Source of the DNA: Rhynchopus euleeides
Taxonomy: Eukaryota; Euglenozoa; Diplonemea; Diplonemida; Diplonemidae
Length of the DNA: 64,000 nucleotides
NCBI GenBank assembly: GCA_963210315.1
Contig: OY723310.1
Span: forward strand, 248,001 to 312,000
Reading direction: 5' to 3'
In this document: piece by piece, positions 43,391 to 53,814 of the stretch
How the letters are laid out: each line of letters starts with the position of its first letter
Position numbering within the stretch: the first letter of the stretch is position 1
The notes under the pieces: generated by a model
Database searches by the model: none
Seen by the model: only the letters and a program-made list of their open reading frames with translations
What the model was told of the DNA's origin: nothing
Position numbers and translations under genes: made by a program

Positions 43391-43590
43391 NNNNNNNNNN
43401 NNNNNNNNNNNNNNNNNNNNNNNNNNNNNNNNNNNNNNNNNNNNNNNNNNNNNNNNNNNNNNNNNNNNNNNNNNNNNNNNNNNNNNNNNNNNNNNNNNNN
43501 NNNNNNNNNNNNNNNNNNNNNNNNNNNNNNNNNNNNNNNNNNNNNNNNNNNNNNNNNNNNNNNNNNNNNNNNNNNNNNNNNNNNNNNNNN
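43391..43590. other. assembly gap (200 N)
   Basis: Two hundred unknown bases. The sequence just to the right (43591-43650) is the end of an inverted-repeat element with TGGTGGAATGATGG words and a TA-G-run border, so the gap probably falls in a repeat. Confidence 0.95.
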
Positions 43591-43641
43591 CCACCATCAT
43601 TCCACCATCGGTGGAATGATGGTGGAATGATGAAATATCTA
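43591..43641. mobile_element. partial TIR element at gap edge (ATCATTCCACC repeats)
   Basis: The repeats CCACCATCATTCCACCATC and the complement run to TA followed by a G-run, like the borders of the other elements. The left end is lost in the gap. Confidence 0.5.
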
Positions 43642-43650
43642 GGGGGGGGG

Positions 43651-46443
43651 AAACCCAGAATGAGTGGAATGATGAATGATGGTTAGCGACCAGCCTGGTA
43701 ATGATGACACGCACCCGGGGGGGGGGGGATCGGGGGAGCGGGCGTGGGAGGGATGGCGGCGGCGGCGGCGATCTTCTGGGGTGGTGCATAATATAAGGTG
43801 GGGCACAGCAGCCAGACTTCCCTTCTTACTTATTGACGCGGTGTGGGTGGGGGGTGGGGTGGGGGGGAGAGAGAGCAGTGCATAGCAAGCTTTTGTTTTA
43901 GTGAAGTCGAGAATGAAAAAAAAGGCAGAGCCGCAGAACGATGCCCTTTTCACCCCCCCCCCCCCCCACCCTTCACTTGCAGTGCAGGCTGTGCACAGAC
44001 GTCCAGATGGGGTGGGGGGGTCTCTGGGAGGAATTCTCAAGAGAGGGGGTTCTTCGCTCCTCTGCAGAAAAAGTGCATTTTGGCCGACGCTTGGATCCAG
44101 CTAAGGAATATGTTGGCAACACATAACGGCTACCGTGGCGCGTCGTTTGCAGGCAGGCGGTATGGGGAGCGATCCATTGCCATCTTTTTTGCCAGCTGGG
44201 GTTGTTTGTGGTTTCCGTTTTGACCAATAAAAAAGCTGTTGGGATCCGGGGAGCAGGGGTTCGTTTTTTTTTGTGCGGGCGGTGCCTTCTTAGGTTTGTG
44301 CATGCATGCAGGGTGCCAAACGCTGCAATCAAGTTTGTTTTCGTGCAACAAAGCTAGATGGTCTGCCAAAGAAAAAAAATGCCACTTCAGCACAGCTGCT
44401 CTCAACTCGTAGTTTGTTTGTGATGCGTTGACGCTTCCGCACACCACAAGACCTCAACTCCTGTGATGGGTGAGGCTCGTGGCGTGGTGTGCGGAGCACA
44501 TTTTTTTTGGCTGTGCTGCCGTGACATTTTTCTGCTCGCAGGTTGTACACATAACAAAACTCAACAAATCGCAACGTTCCGCGCAGAATCAACGATTGCA
44601 ACGAAACTCTTCTACCGAGTGAATCAAAAGGGTATGCTGGGGGGAAGCTTCGAATGGGGGGAGGGGGTAGACCCAGGCCGTGCACCACACCCTCACTCAG
44701 CCTGCTAGGGACGTCGGGAGGAGGTGTGGTGCGGGCAGCTTACTAACGAACCCCCCACAAAGGCGTTGATTGCAACGCACACATCTTGTTACTCAGCCGG
44801 GGTGCTTTCACTCGGGGCAATCGCAAGGTGGTTGGAGTGCTGTGACGCCGCCTGGATACATACATATGCGAGTCTCGACGGCAAGACCCCCACCCAAAGT
44901 AATCCTTTGGGGGCCTTCGCTCAGAAGTGCAAAAAAAGTGAGAAAAGGGGGAGCCATGCCTCGCAGAACTGGCTGCAAAGCGGCATGGTTTGCCACACAG
45001 TGAGGCACAGAGCTGAAGGCACCCCCCTTTGAAGGGCGTTGTCATCCACAGAGTGCAGTAGTCGTAGTTTGCGATGCTGCCGGCTGCACACACCCCCTCC
45101 ACACACACACACCACACCCGCCATGAGTTCCCATCCCAAAATCACCAACGCAGCAAATGGACTCCAAAGCAAAGCCGCCTCTATACCACTCTACGTCTCG
45201 CAAATCCTCTCCTTTCCGTTTGCTTCACTCACTCGCTACAGGGAAATATGAAATATGAACGGAGAAAAACCTTGTTGGTTTGTTGACCGCTTCCACCTCT
45301 CGACGTCTCGCGTACTTAAAGCGTGAGCGATCCCCTGGGCTCCCCTGAACGATGATTTCACAACATCCTGTCACAAACTATATCTAGCCCAGGGTTGAAT
45401 GGAAGGCGTGTTCTTCTGTCAACTCTGAGCAAAATGTCTCGTTTAAATGCCCATCACAAACCCATCTAGGAATGGAATGCGCGTCTCTTCTGAGCAAAAA
45501 GGTGTGGCATGCATGATGCATGCATGATGCGTGAAGGTGGAGGAGAGGTGCCTCCGGCGGTTCCCCCCTTTCTGTTGTTGTGTGTGGAGCCATCTCGTGT
45601 GTCCCCCCGCATGTGATCCCTATATCACAGGCAACAGAGATCGGGCGCGGTGTGAAGCCAGTCAAAATAACCGCAATCAAAGGAAACTATGGGAATCGCC
45701 TAAAAAAAGGGGGGGGGGGTGTTTGATTGGCGAGAGTGAATGGAAAAACAAGTCTCCCCAGCACCTTCTCCAAAAGGGGGGGACGGGGTTGTTTTGCCAC
45801 GCTTGCTTTTTTTGGATCCCCCCCCCTCCCCCACCCAAAAAATACCGTGAAAAACCCCCCCACCCCCTGCCCCGCAAAAACAGTTTAACACACGCGCCTC
45901 CCGAGAAGGGGTGTCTGTTACCGCCACCCCCGCCCCGCCCCCACCCACACACACACACACACCCCAACCCTTGCCCGCCACCACGCTCTACGTCACTCTT
46001 GAGGTGATTGCATTTTTTGGCCAGCGCGTTCGCTACGCGGCGCTGCCCCTGTCATGAAACGACACCTCTGCTGCCGGGGCAAATCACCTCACCCAATGGA
46101 TGCCCCCCTCACCCCCTCTCCTTTATGAGACTGCTTTGCACCGCTCGCCCCTGCCTGCGCCTTGGGAGGGGTCGCCTCTGTCAGAACCGTTCGACACGAT
46201 ATACCTTTCGCTGCGCCTGACGACCACAACAGCTTCTTCTTCAGACCCGCAGCATCGGAAGGGCTCCCTCCTTAACGAGACAGTTTGCATCGACTTTCAC
46301 TCCTCTCTGACAAGGTGTTGCAGCACAACCAGTATGAGCACCACGTGGCCCATTCGTTATGTCTCGTTTTAGGGATCACCATCAAGGGCACTTGGAGGAG
46401 CAAAATACAGGCGGACAACACCAGGGTGTATGAGACCCGGGTT
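43651..46443. other. gene-free stretch
   Basis: It contains one well-preserved R1 repeat (44412-44542), G-runs and CA repeats. Small frames show no recognisable content. Confidence 0.4.
44412..44542 (+). repeat. dispersed repeat R1, copy 3
   Basis: Nearly identical to 61732-61862 over about 130 bp. It starts TTGTTTGTGATGCGTTGACG, has GTGTGCGGAGCACATTTTTT in the middle and ends TTTTTCTGCTCGCAGG. Confidence 0.85.
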
Positions 46444-47709
46444 TTATGAGACAACTTGTATCGTTTGCTCCGCCTGCGTCTTGAGCTTGTGGAAACGTGT
46501 CCTCGCTGCGATATACTTTGTCGGGTCCGACGCACCTGATGTCACGTCCTTCTCCAAATCCATCGAAAGCGCCTCCTCCGCACCTGCCTCCTTCATGAGC
46601 GCAGCACGCACCACATGGGGCTGAGTCGCCTCCCGCACCGCAGCGACACGCTGGTTGAGCCCCACCTGCTCCTCCTGAGCCGCCTTGGCCTTCGCCTCCA
46701 GCGCGACGTGCTCCACCTTATGGGCCTCCAGCAGCGCCTTCTTCGAAGCTGCTTCGGACTCCAGCTCCGCCAACTCGATGGCTGCCTCCTCCGAAACCCC
46801 CTTGCACCCCTTTGCAAAGTCCGTCTTCTCCAGGAACCCGCGCAGCGCCGTCTCGTTGGTGCTGAGGGTCTGCAGCTCCCCGAGATCCAACCCGTCGACG
46901 TCAAACGAGATCGGAATCGGCGGGGCCTGCTTCTGTTGCCGCTGGGGCACTGCGGGCTCGACAGGCACCGGCGCAGGCGGCTTCTGCTGCTGCTGCTGCT
47001 GCGGGAGCGACCCCGCCCTCTGCTCCCCCAGCGGTGGGGGCTGTGAAAACGACTGCGTAGGCGCTACCTGCACCGGGTGCGGCCCCTGCTGGACACCGGG
47101 CTGCCTCAGGTTGAGCACAATCCTGGGGCAGGGCGCGAACTGCTTGATGTCATCCGTGCGGGACACGGTGCGGTTGTTCACCCGGGTGCAGGTCCACCCC
47201 ATGAAGTTGCTCATCCCACAGCGGTAGGCTGGCCCCCCCGGCGCCACCGACTGCAGGGAGGTTTCGAGGAAGGAGCAGCCCATGGGCTCCTGCACGCCCT
47301 TCTCCATGATGAAGAGCTGCTCCCCCGGGTGGTGGACGCCAGGCTCTTTGCAGCCGAACTCATATGTCAGGGCGTTGAGGATGGTCATCAGGGTGGTCTG
47401 CGTGTTCCACGTGTTGAGGCATTCGAGCCCCGTGACGCGCTGCATGTTGCGGTCACGCTTCCCCAGCAGAGGGTGCTCCACTGCGAGGCTGGAGACGAAG
47501 CTGAACTGCGGCGGGCCCCCCGGCTGCGGGTAGTTCGGCGGGAGCTGCACCGACCACTTGCAATCCGGGTTCCCCAAAACCGTGACTGTGATGTCGAGCG
47601 AGTCGCCCCTCCGGGTCCCCTGGAACTGGTTGAGGACGTCCTGGACCTGCTCATCCTTCGATTTGACCTGGTTCTTCCCACCGCCCATCAGCCATGATCC
47701 GATTTTCAT
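46444..47709 (-). CDS. VPS37: ESCRT-I subunit VPS37-like: UEV, PDZ-like and Mod(r) domains
   Basis: A 421-aa single-exon protein. Residues about 20-130 resemble an inactive E2 (UEV) fold: WSVQLPPNYPQPGGPPQF, LNTWNTQTTLMTILNAL, with no catalytic Cys context. Residues about 135-205 form a PDZ-like module (FLETSLQSVAPGGPAYRCGM, CTRVNNRTV, IVLNLRQP). A Pro/Gln-rich linker (QQQQQQ) follows. Residues about 275-421 are the coiled Mod(r) domain that packs into the ESCRT-I stalk with TSG101 and VPS28. The role is sorting of ubiquitinated cargo into multivesicular bodies. UEV plus Mod(r) matches human VPS37A; the inserted PDZ-like module is unusual. The ATG sits in CACCATG after a CCCCACC tract. Confidence 0.8.
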   Translation of the reverse strand: MKIGSWLMGGGKNQVKSKDEQVQDVLNQFQGTRRGDSLDITVTVLGNPDCKWSVQLPPNYPQPGGPPQFSFVSSLAVEHPLLGKRDRNMQRVTGLECLNTWNTQTTLMTILNALTYEFGCKEPGVHHPGEQLFIMEKGVQEPMGCSFLETSLQSVAPGGPAYRCGMSNFMGWTCTRVNNRTVSRTDDIKQFAPCPRIVLNLRQPGVQQGPHPVQVAPTQSFSQPPPLGEQRAGSLPQQQQQQKPPAPVPVEPAVPQRQQKQAPPIPISFDVDGLDLGELQTLSTNETALRGFLEKTDFAKGCKGVSEEAAIELAELESEAASKKALLEAHKVEHVALEAKAKAAQEEQVGLNQRVAAVREATQPHVVRAALMKEAGAEEALSMDLEKDVTSGASDPTKYIAARTRFHKLKTQAEQTIQVVS

Positions 47710-47756
47710 GGTGGGGCGGGGCGGGGTGGGTCGGTGGGTGGGGGTGGGGTGGGGTG
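47710..47756 (-). promoter_or_regulatory. C-rich leader before the VPS37 start
   Basis: On the minus strand about 45 nt of CCCCACC and CCACC units run directly to CACCATG with no AG. Confidence 0.3.
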
Positions 47757-48027
47757 CGATTCACACGCCCTTGTCCTGAAGAAGACAAGGGTGCTACCGC
47801 AGAAGCCTTGCTTCCCCTGTTTAGTTGGGAGGGTGATGGTCGAGAGCGGATCTGGGGGTGGGGTCGGGGGGTCAGACGGCACGCGATTTGAGGATACGGA
47901 AAACTATCTGTGCCCCCCCCCCCCCACCCCAGGCATACTTGTACGGCCCCCCCATATGGGGAACCCCCTAATATGGGGAATATGGGGTTCTAGAAAAGCG
48001 GCCCCCGGATGGGGGAAAATACGCCGG

Positions 48028-48150
48028 AGCCGACAACGCCGCCGGAGCCACAACGCTCACGGAGCCGGAGCCCACAACAACGCGCACAACAACGCGCACG
48101 ACGGAGCCGGAGCACCCCACAACACGGAGCCGGAGCCGGAGCCCACAACG
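48028..48150. repeat. GGAGCCGGAGCC / AACAACGCGCAC minisatellite
   Basis: Irregular tandem units of GGAGCCGGAGCCCACAACAAC. It lies in non-coding DNA. Confidence 0.7.
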
Positions 48151-49190
48151 CCGCCCACTTGCCCGCTGGGGCCGCTCCCCACGGCGCACTCAGGCTCTCC
48201 TTCTGGAAGGTGAAGGTGGACGTGGAGCATGCGGGAGGATGGACGTTATTCGGAGGCGAAGGTGAAGTTCTACGGCATCTCGAGCGTACCAGTGCGATGA
48301 GTCACGGGCATCTCGTACTTGAGGGGGGGGGGGGTCACTGCACCCTGGCGGCACGGCTCGCACCCGCTGACGCGGCAGGTGGCTGTGGTGGCGGTGAAGG
48401 AGTGGCACGCTGCGCGAGCGACGCAGAACGCGTGGGCTGTGCCGATGGCGAAGGCGGGACACCTTTCGGGACACCGTTGTGAAGATGTGGGAGAATGACG
48501 GGGCAAAGAAGGGGAAGAAGGGGAAGGCGACGAGACGAAGCCCGTAAGGGCAGGTCATCATCCCCTGGAGGCCGGCTCCTGACTCCGGCCACTACCCCTC
48601 CCCCCCAAGGAGGCCGTGTGTTGGGCCCAGCAGGAGTGTGAGCTAACAAGACACCCCCTCGGGTCAGCGCGCCCCTCAGCAAGGCGGTCGCGACCCCGAG
48701 AACAACAACAACACCCCCTCCCCCCCCCCCCCCCACATGCCCCCCCCCCCCTCCCCTTTGTAGTTCTTATCTGTCACTCCCTTTCCTGCATCCATCCCTT
48801 ACTCGATCTATACCCTCCCCTTTCCTCAACACCCCGCCCCACCCCGCCCCCCATCCCGTGGCACTGTCTGTTGGCAAGTGAGCAAAGGTAACGCGAAACA
48901 CAAGGGCAAGAATTGGAGCGCGCGTCGCGAGTCCAGCTGAGAGTCCTCCTCGCAGGGTGGTGTCGGCCGAGTTGCTCTCGAGGCCTCGCTGTCGCCGTCC
49001 GTCAACCTGTGCGGCTGCCTGTTGAGGCGTGAAGAGACATGGGGACTGAAGATGGGGTCGGCGGGCGGAAATGAGTTTCCGGAGCATATTGGGCACTTTC
49101 TGCCAGCAGAATCACCCTTTTAGGGTCAAAAACTCGATTCCCAAAATTCGGCCTGTGTTTGACCCAGTGACCCCCCCCCCCCCCCCCCCG

Positions 49191-49213
49191 TTGGATCGTG
49201 AAGTGACAGCAAA
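49191..49213 (+). repeat. short dispersed motif R3, copy 3
   Basis: GTTGGATCGTGAAGTGACAG after a C-run, matching 23246-23270 and 40801-40823. Confidence 0.55.
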
Positions 49214-50496
49214 GGGCTGGGCATTTTTTGTGTTGATAGGATCTCCGCACCTGACCCTTCCCACACACTAGGGTTGGGTAAAGAGTGGGGGGAATGCGAA
49301 TGTAGCACGGCCCTCCAGCGAGCTGACTTCAGGCTCTACAATAGAACGGGGAGGGTCCTAACGGGTTGAGGTCTCCATACTCCGGTCTGAGCGTCACACC
49401 TCCACGCTGAGATGGGGCGAAATCCCCCTCCTCCCCGCAACGCACACGCCACTGCAGGCAAACTGGGCATGCAGGATACACAGCAATACTGGGGGGGGCC
49501 GGGGGAGGGGATGAATCTTCAATACCCTTTGTGCAGAAGTCTGAGAAGAGCAGAAGAAGGAGCTCACAAACACCCCACGCCCCGCCTCAGACACGTCAGC
49601 CCAACAGAGGACCCGTGCGGTCACACCCCAGGAACCTGTCACTTGCTTGCATTGCACGCATCCACCAAAAAGCGTAGCAACCGTGCTTTCTTCTTCCTTA
49701 ATGATGCGTTGACGCTTCCACCGGTGACCAACGGCGGTCCTGCCTTAAGCTCTCTCACGCCCCCCGTCCGCTGACGACGTTGTCTGATGCTAGCTCCGGA
49801 GTAGTGTCACGTCGGCGACTTCGCTTCACCTTCACTATAGTTTGCGTTGACGCTTCCACCACCCTAGAGCCTGCTGCTTTGATGTGGGTGTGGAGCACAT
49901 GTGAACACGAGATAGCTAGACACACAGAAAAGGAACAGGATCGTCGGAAGCACTCCTACACTTTTACGCATCATAAATGTGCTCAAAAATATTCCGTATG
50001 TTTGCAGCGTGATGTGGGCCTTGCCGTGAACCCAATAGATGAGCTCTGGGGCGACTTGTTTGTGCGCCAAATCCGGGCAAAACAAAGGCAACTCCGCAGC
50101 CTGATGAGGAGGTTGAATTTGTTGCCCAAGCGCTGCCTACTGTCTTTGACACTGACAGGTTCCCTGCTGTGGTAAAAACTACCACGGAAGCCACTCTGTC
50201 CTCTGCATTGTGCGAGTTGCATTGGACGCTTCCACCAAAACAACAACACAGTGTGTCCGCACCGCACGCTCCCCCACCTGACTCTCTTCGTTGTGACACT
50301 GTAAGCATGCACACGGCACGGCAACCTTTCTGGGAGGCTAGGAGGCTAGACTGGGCAGGTTTGCAGCCTCCCACTGCACGGCACACAACGGGGGCCTGCC
50401 GAAAGGCTGCAGCCGCGGGTGGGGAACGGGGGGAGCAAAAATAAAAAGCCGCGAAAAAAGACCACCCCTCCGCCCCCCCGCCCCTTGCAGAGAACA

Positions 50497-51792
50497 TCAG
50501 AAATCATCCCCCTGCAGCACCTCGCGCAGCAGCGAGTCGACCGCAGCATCGCCTGGCTCCTCGCCTGCGGCATCCCCTGCGGCATCCAAGCCGAAGGCGC
50601 GGCACATGCGCGCCATCTCCTCGGGGCTGAGCCTCGCCGAGCTGCCCCCGCCGCCACCGCCACCACCACCACCCTTGGCCTTCTTCCCCTGCTGCTGCTT
50701 CCGCAACGCCTGCTGCTGCTTCGCAGCGCTCTGCTTGTAGGCACGGGCCTTGCTGTGCATCCCGCTGTCGGAACCCATGCCGCTGTCGGAGGTCTCTTCC
50801 TCGCTGTCATCCCCCTCCTCTTTGCCTGCCTCGGCGTCGCTCCCTGCGTCCGATGCACTGCACTGCACTGCGAGAGCCGGCTGCCGCGGTGCGGCTGTGC
50901 GGCTCCCCTGCCGCGTGTCGAGATCCACAGAGGCTGTGATCTGCCCCAGAAGGTCGTCAACCTGCGCAGTGGGGCCGCGCTGCCTTGCGCGCTCCGCGGC
51001 GACGTCCTGCATCAGCAGCGCCTTCTTCTGCTGCTTCGTCGCCTCCTGTGGAGGAGGCGCGACCAGCAAGGCGTCGTCGGTGTATGACCCCTCGCCCTTC
51101 TGCGCCCACCTGGGATCCGACAGCGACATCTCGCCCCCGCGCAGCTTCTGAAGGCGCCGCCACAGCCCGTCCTCCGTGTCCCGGTCGCCGCCCATCAGGC
51201 GCGTCACCCGCTTGCAGAGGTCCTTGTCCCCGTTGCCGTCGCCTGCAGCTGCGGAGTACTGCACCTTGCCCACCTCAGGCAGCGTGGCAACAGGCGGCAG
51301 GGCCGCAAGGGGGTCGCTGTGCTGCTGCGGCGTCGGGGTTGCGGCGGGCTCCGGTGGCGGTGCCGGGGTCGGGTCGCCGGTGGCGGGGCCCGGCGTGGGG
51401 GGTGCCGGAGGTGCGGTGTGCTGCGGCTGCTGCTGCTGCTGCGGGGGTGTGGTGTGTTGCTGCTGCTGTGGTGCCGGGGGCACAGTGTGCTCCGGCTGCG
51501 GCTGCTGCTGTGGTGCCGGGGGCACGGTGTGCTCCGGCTGCTGCTGCTGCGGCTGTGGTGCTGGGGGCACAGTGTGCTCCGGCTCCGGCTGCTGCTGCTG
51601 CGGGGGTGTGGTGTGTTGCTGCTGCGGCTGCTGCTGTGGCGGCACAGTGTGCTCCGTATCCGGCTGCGGCGCCGAGGCCAGCTGCTGCGCGGGCTGCAGC
51701 GGGGGTTCGGATGATGGTGGCTGCGAGGGTGGGGCGGTGCCGCCCTTCAGCCGCTGCAGGCGCGCCTGCAGCAGTGCCGCAGCATCGGGCAT
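50497..51792 (-). CDS. Pro/Gln-rich protein with acidic and Gly-rich tail
   Basis: A 431-aa predicted protein with no recognised family. It starts MPDAAALLQARLQRLKGG, a short helix. Residues about 20-160 are tandem P/Q/H/T units (EHTVPPAPQQQ type). A better-ordered block around residues 175-300 includes DLCKRVTRLMGG, LWRRLQKLRGG, a coiled KQQKKALLMQDVAAERARQ and QVDDLLGQITASVDL. An acidic Ser/Glu stretch, a Lys/Gln helix, a Gly-run and a final amphipathic helix (SPEEMARMCRAFGL) follow. Sequence upstream of the ATG at 51792 is non-coding and is part of the segment duplicated at 53815-54649. The open frame continuing to 52176 is low-complexity and was not used. Confidence 0.6.
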   Translation of the reverse strand: MPDAAALLQARLQRLKGGTAPPSQPPSSEPPLQPAQQLASAPQPDTEHTVPPQQQPQQQHTTPPQQQQPEPEHTVPPAPQPQQQQPEHTVPPAPQQQPQPEHTVPPAPQQQQHTTPPQQQQQPQHTAPPAPPTPGPATGDPTPAPPPEPAATPTPQQHSDPLAALPPVATLPEVGKVQYSAAAGDGNGDKDLCKRVTRLMGGDRDTEDGLWRRLQKLRGGEMSLSDPRWAQKGEGSYTDDALLVAPPPQEATKQQKKALLMQDVAAERARQRGPTAQVDDLLGQITASVDLDTRQGSRTAAPRQPALAVQCSASDAGSDAEAGKEEGDDSEEETSDSGMGSDSGMHSKARAYKQSAAKQQQALRKQQQGKKAKGGGGGGGGGGSSARLSPEEMARMCRAFGLDAAGDAAGEEPGDAAVDSLLREVLQGDDF

Positions 51793-51843
51793 GGCTGGCA
51801 CACCACCTGTGACGTGTGGGCTTGATGAGTGTGGGGCAAACGA

Positions 51844-52665
51844 CCCCCCCCCCCCCCGCCCCGCCCGGGGGCCCAACATGCGACACGCGACGCGGGGAAG
51901 TGATGGGTAAGGGGGAAGGGGGGGGAAGGGGGGACGACAACACCCTCCACCGCGGCTCTTCCTATTGTTACAAAATACAGCAGCAGTCTCTCGAGTCTTC
52001 CTTTCAGATGATTTTTGCATTGATCGCTTCCACCGCTGGCAGAAAAACCACACACAAACCCCCCCCCCCCCCGCGTGTCGAGTGACCTTACCTGTCTGAA
52101 GTACAGAAATGTGTCGGGTTGGGTGGAGCATACACACACACAACATGTTCACACAAACACAGAACAAACCGCACAAACGTGTTCACACATCCGGCATCCT
52201 ATGCGAAATACCCGCCGCTCCCCGGGAGCTGTTGCGGGAACCATCTGCTCTTCCGACCCAGCGAGACTCTTGCCGTATTTTCTCTACCACACGGGGTGTG
52301 TTTTACCAAAAAAAATAATACAACAAACGCACACGTCTCTCATCCCTGCCCCTGCCCCCCCCCCCCCTCCCCCCCCCAAACCCCCGCCTTTCTAACACCC
52401 CACCCCACCCTCCCACCCTCCTCATCTAGAAGTATATCTGCCCGGGCGAGCGGGTGGGCGAGACAGACCGCATGCCGGCGGCATGGGAGTGTTGGGGATA
52501 GCTGCTGCCATATCCGGCTGGAGGGGCACGGGCACCACCATACCCGGCCACTGGACTGTACTCTGGGCTGTGCCCTCCGCCATACGGGGAATACTGTGGG
52601 GGCGTCTGAGGCTGGTGTCCTCGGTGCCCCCCCTGCCCAGGCGATTGGTGATTGTAGAGAGCTGC
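51844..52665. repeat. segmental duplication, copy A
   Basis: About 822 bp nearly identical to 53815-54649 apart from homopolymer lengths, a CCCCA-unit length difference and rare substitutions. It runs from the C-run 5' of the Pro/Gln-rich gene through the intergenic DNA into the last 80 codons of the lysine-rich gene. It stops exactly at the left end of E1 copy 5. Confidence 0.9.
52426..52665 (-). pseudogene. duplicated 3' fragment of the lysine-rich gene
   Basis: It encodes the last 79 residues plus the stop of the gene at 54410-55675 (ending SPTRSPGQIYF) and is cut at ALYNHQSP by E1 copy 5. It has no start and no 5' part. Confidence 0.9.
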
Positions 52666-53812
52666 GGGGGGGTCAAATGGGGGTGACAAACACGATTTTT
52701 CAAAAAACCGGCGCAGAGGCCCCAAAGCCCCCGTAAACCCTCCAAACCCCCCCAGATCGGTCCGGAAACCCATCGAACCCCACTTTTCCACCATTCCGGG
52801 CACCTCAGGTGCCCGAATTGGGGTACCTAAATTTTGTGCCACCGTTTGGTACCGTACAGTGCCACTGTGTGGGAGGTTGGAAAAGAAAATGCCCCAACAC
52901 ACCACATCTGAGGGTTGCAATGCATGTTGCTTGCCAACCACGTCATCCGGTGGGTGTCAGGCGCTATGTAGGTGGCATTAGCCAGGTCTTCGATGTGTTC
53001 TGGCTTGTATATATACCTCCCTGCCTGCGGCACAGGCACTGCCTTTGTCCCCCACACCAGCCACAGAGAGCGTATTGTACTCGGTCCACGGTTGCTGATT
53101 CATTGTGATGCGTTGTATCCTCGAGTGAACGTCACACACTAGTGGCACCACCACCTGCCATCCGAGAGCTGTATTGACTTTGCGCGCTTCCGTTGTATTC
53201 ACCTCGCCACGCATATTGCACCGTTCAGTACCAGTGCTCTTGGGCCAGGCAAAGTAGACCGCAGCAACTACCAATTCTGGCACAATGGGTACCACGACAG
53301 CGCACTTCATGTGTTCCCGGAATGTACAGCTCGTGTTGCAACAGTCGTTGTCAACACATCCCGGTTGTGGAGCACTGCTGCACAGGAATCACACGACCAT
53401 CTGGACTGTTCCGTACCTACAGGCAGCCTCCCGGTGCATGGTGGCAGGGAGGTATATATACAAGCCAGAACACATCGAAGACCTGGCTAATGCCACCTAC
53501 ATAGCGCCTGACACCCACCGGATGACGTGGTTGGCAAGCAACATGCATTGCAACCCTCAGATGTGGTGTGTTGGGGCATTTTCTTTTCCAACCTCCCACA
53601 CAGTGGCACTGTACGGTACCAAACGGTGGCACAAAATTTAGGTACCCCAATTCGGGCACCTGAGGTGCCCGGAATGGTGGAAAAGTGGGGTTCGATGGGT
53701 TTCCGGACCGATCTGGGGGGGTTTGGAGGGTTTACGGGGGCTTTGGGGCCTCTGCGCCGGTTTTTTGAAAAATCGTGTTTGTCCACGTAAAAGGGTGGCA
53801 TTTGACCCCCCC
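52666..53812 (+). mobile_element. E1 foldback element, copy 5 (subfamily B) at a duplication junction
   Basis: 1147 bp, short end on the left. TA is present only on the right (53813-53814). On the left the seven-G end abuts coding sequence (GAGAGCTGC) with no TA, so that side is a rearrangement breakpoint and not an insertion site. It separates duplication copies A and B. Confidence 0.9.
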
Positions 53813-53814
53813 TA

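Larger units (their letters stand above)
47757..50496. other. gene-free stretch with GGAGCCGG minisatellite
   Basis: An interrupted minisatellite of GGAGCCGGAGCC and AACAACGCGCAC units lies at about 48028-48150. C-runs occur at 48718-48735 and 49170-49189. Motif R3 copy 3 is at 49191-49213. GCGTTGACGCTTCC occurs at 49705 and 49843 as R1 fragments. A plus-strand stretch (48225-48500) has gene-like composition with stops, but no family was recognised. Confidence 0.4.

Noticed and set aside
48225..48500. Possible plus-strand pseudogene
   Set aside because: Stops in every reading and no recognisable family; composition alone is not enough.
52666..52941. In-frame extension of the duplicated lysine-rich fragment into E1
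   Set aside because: The frame continues by chance through the element arm; no start or function is supported.
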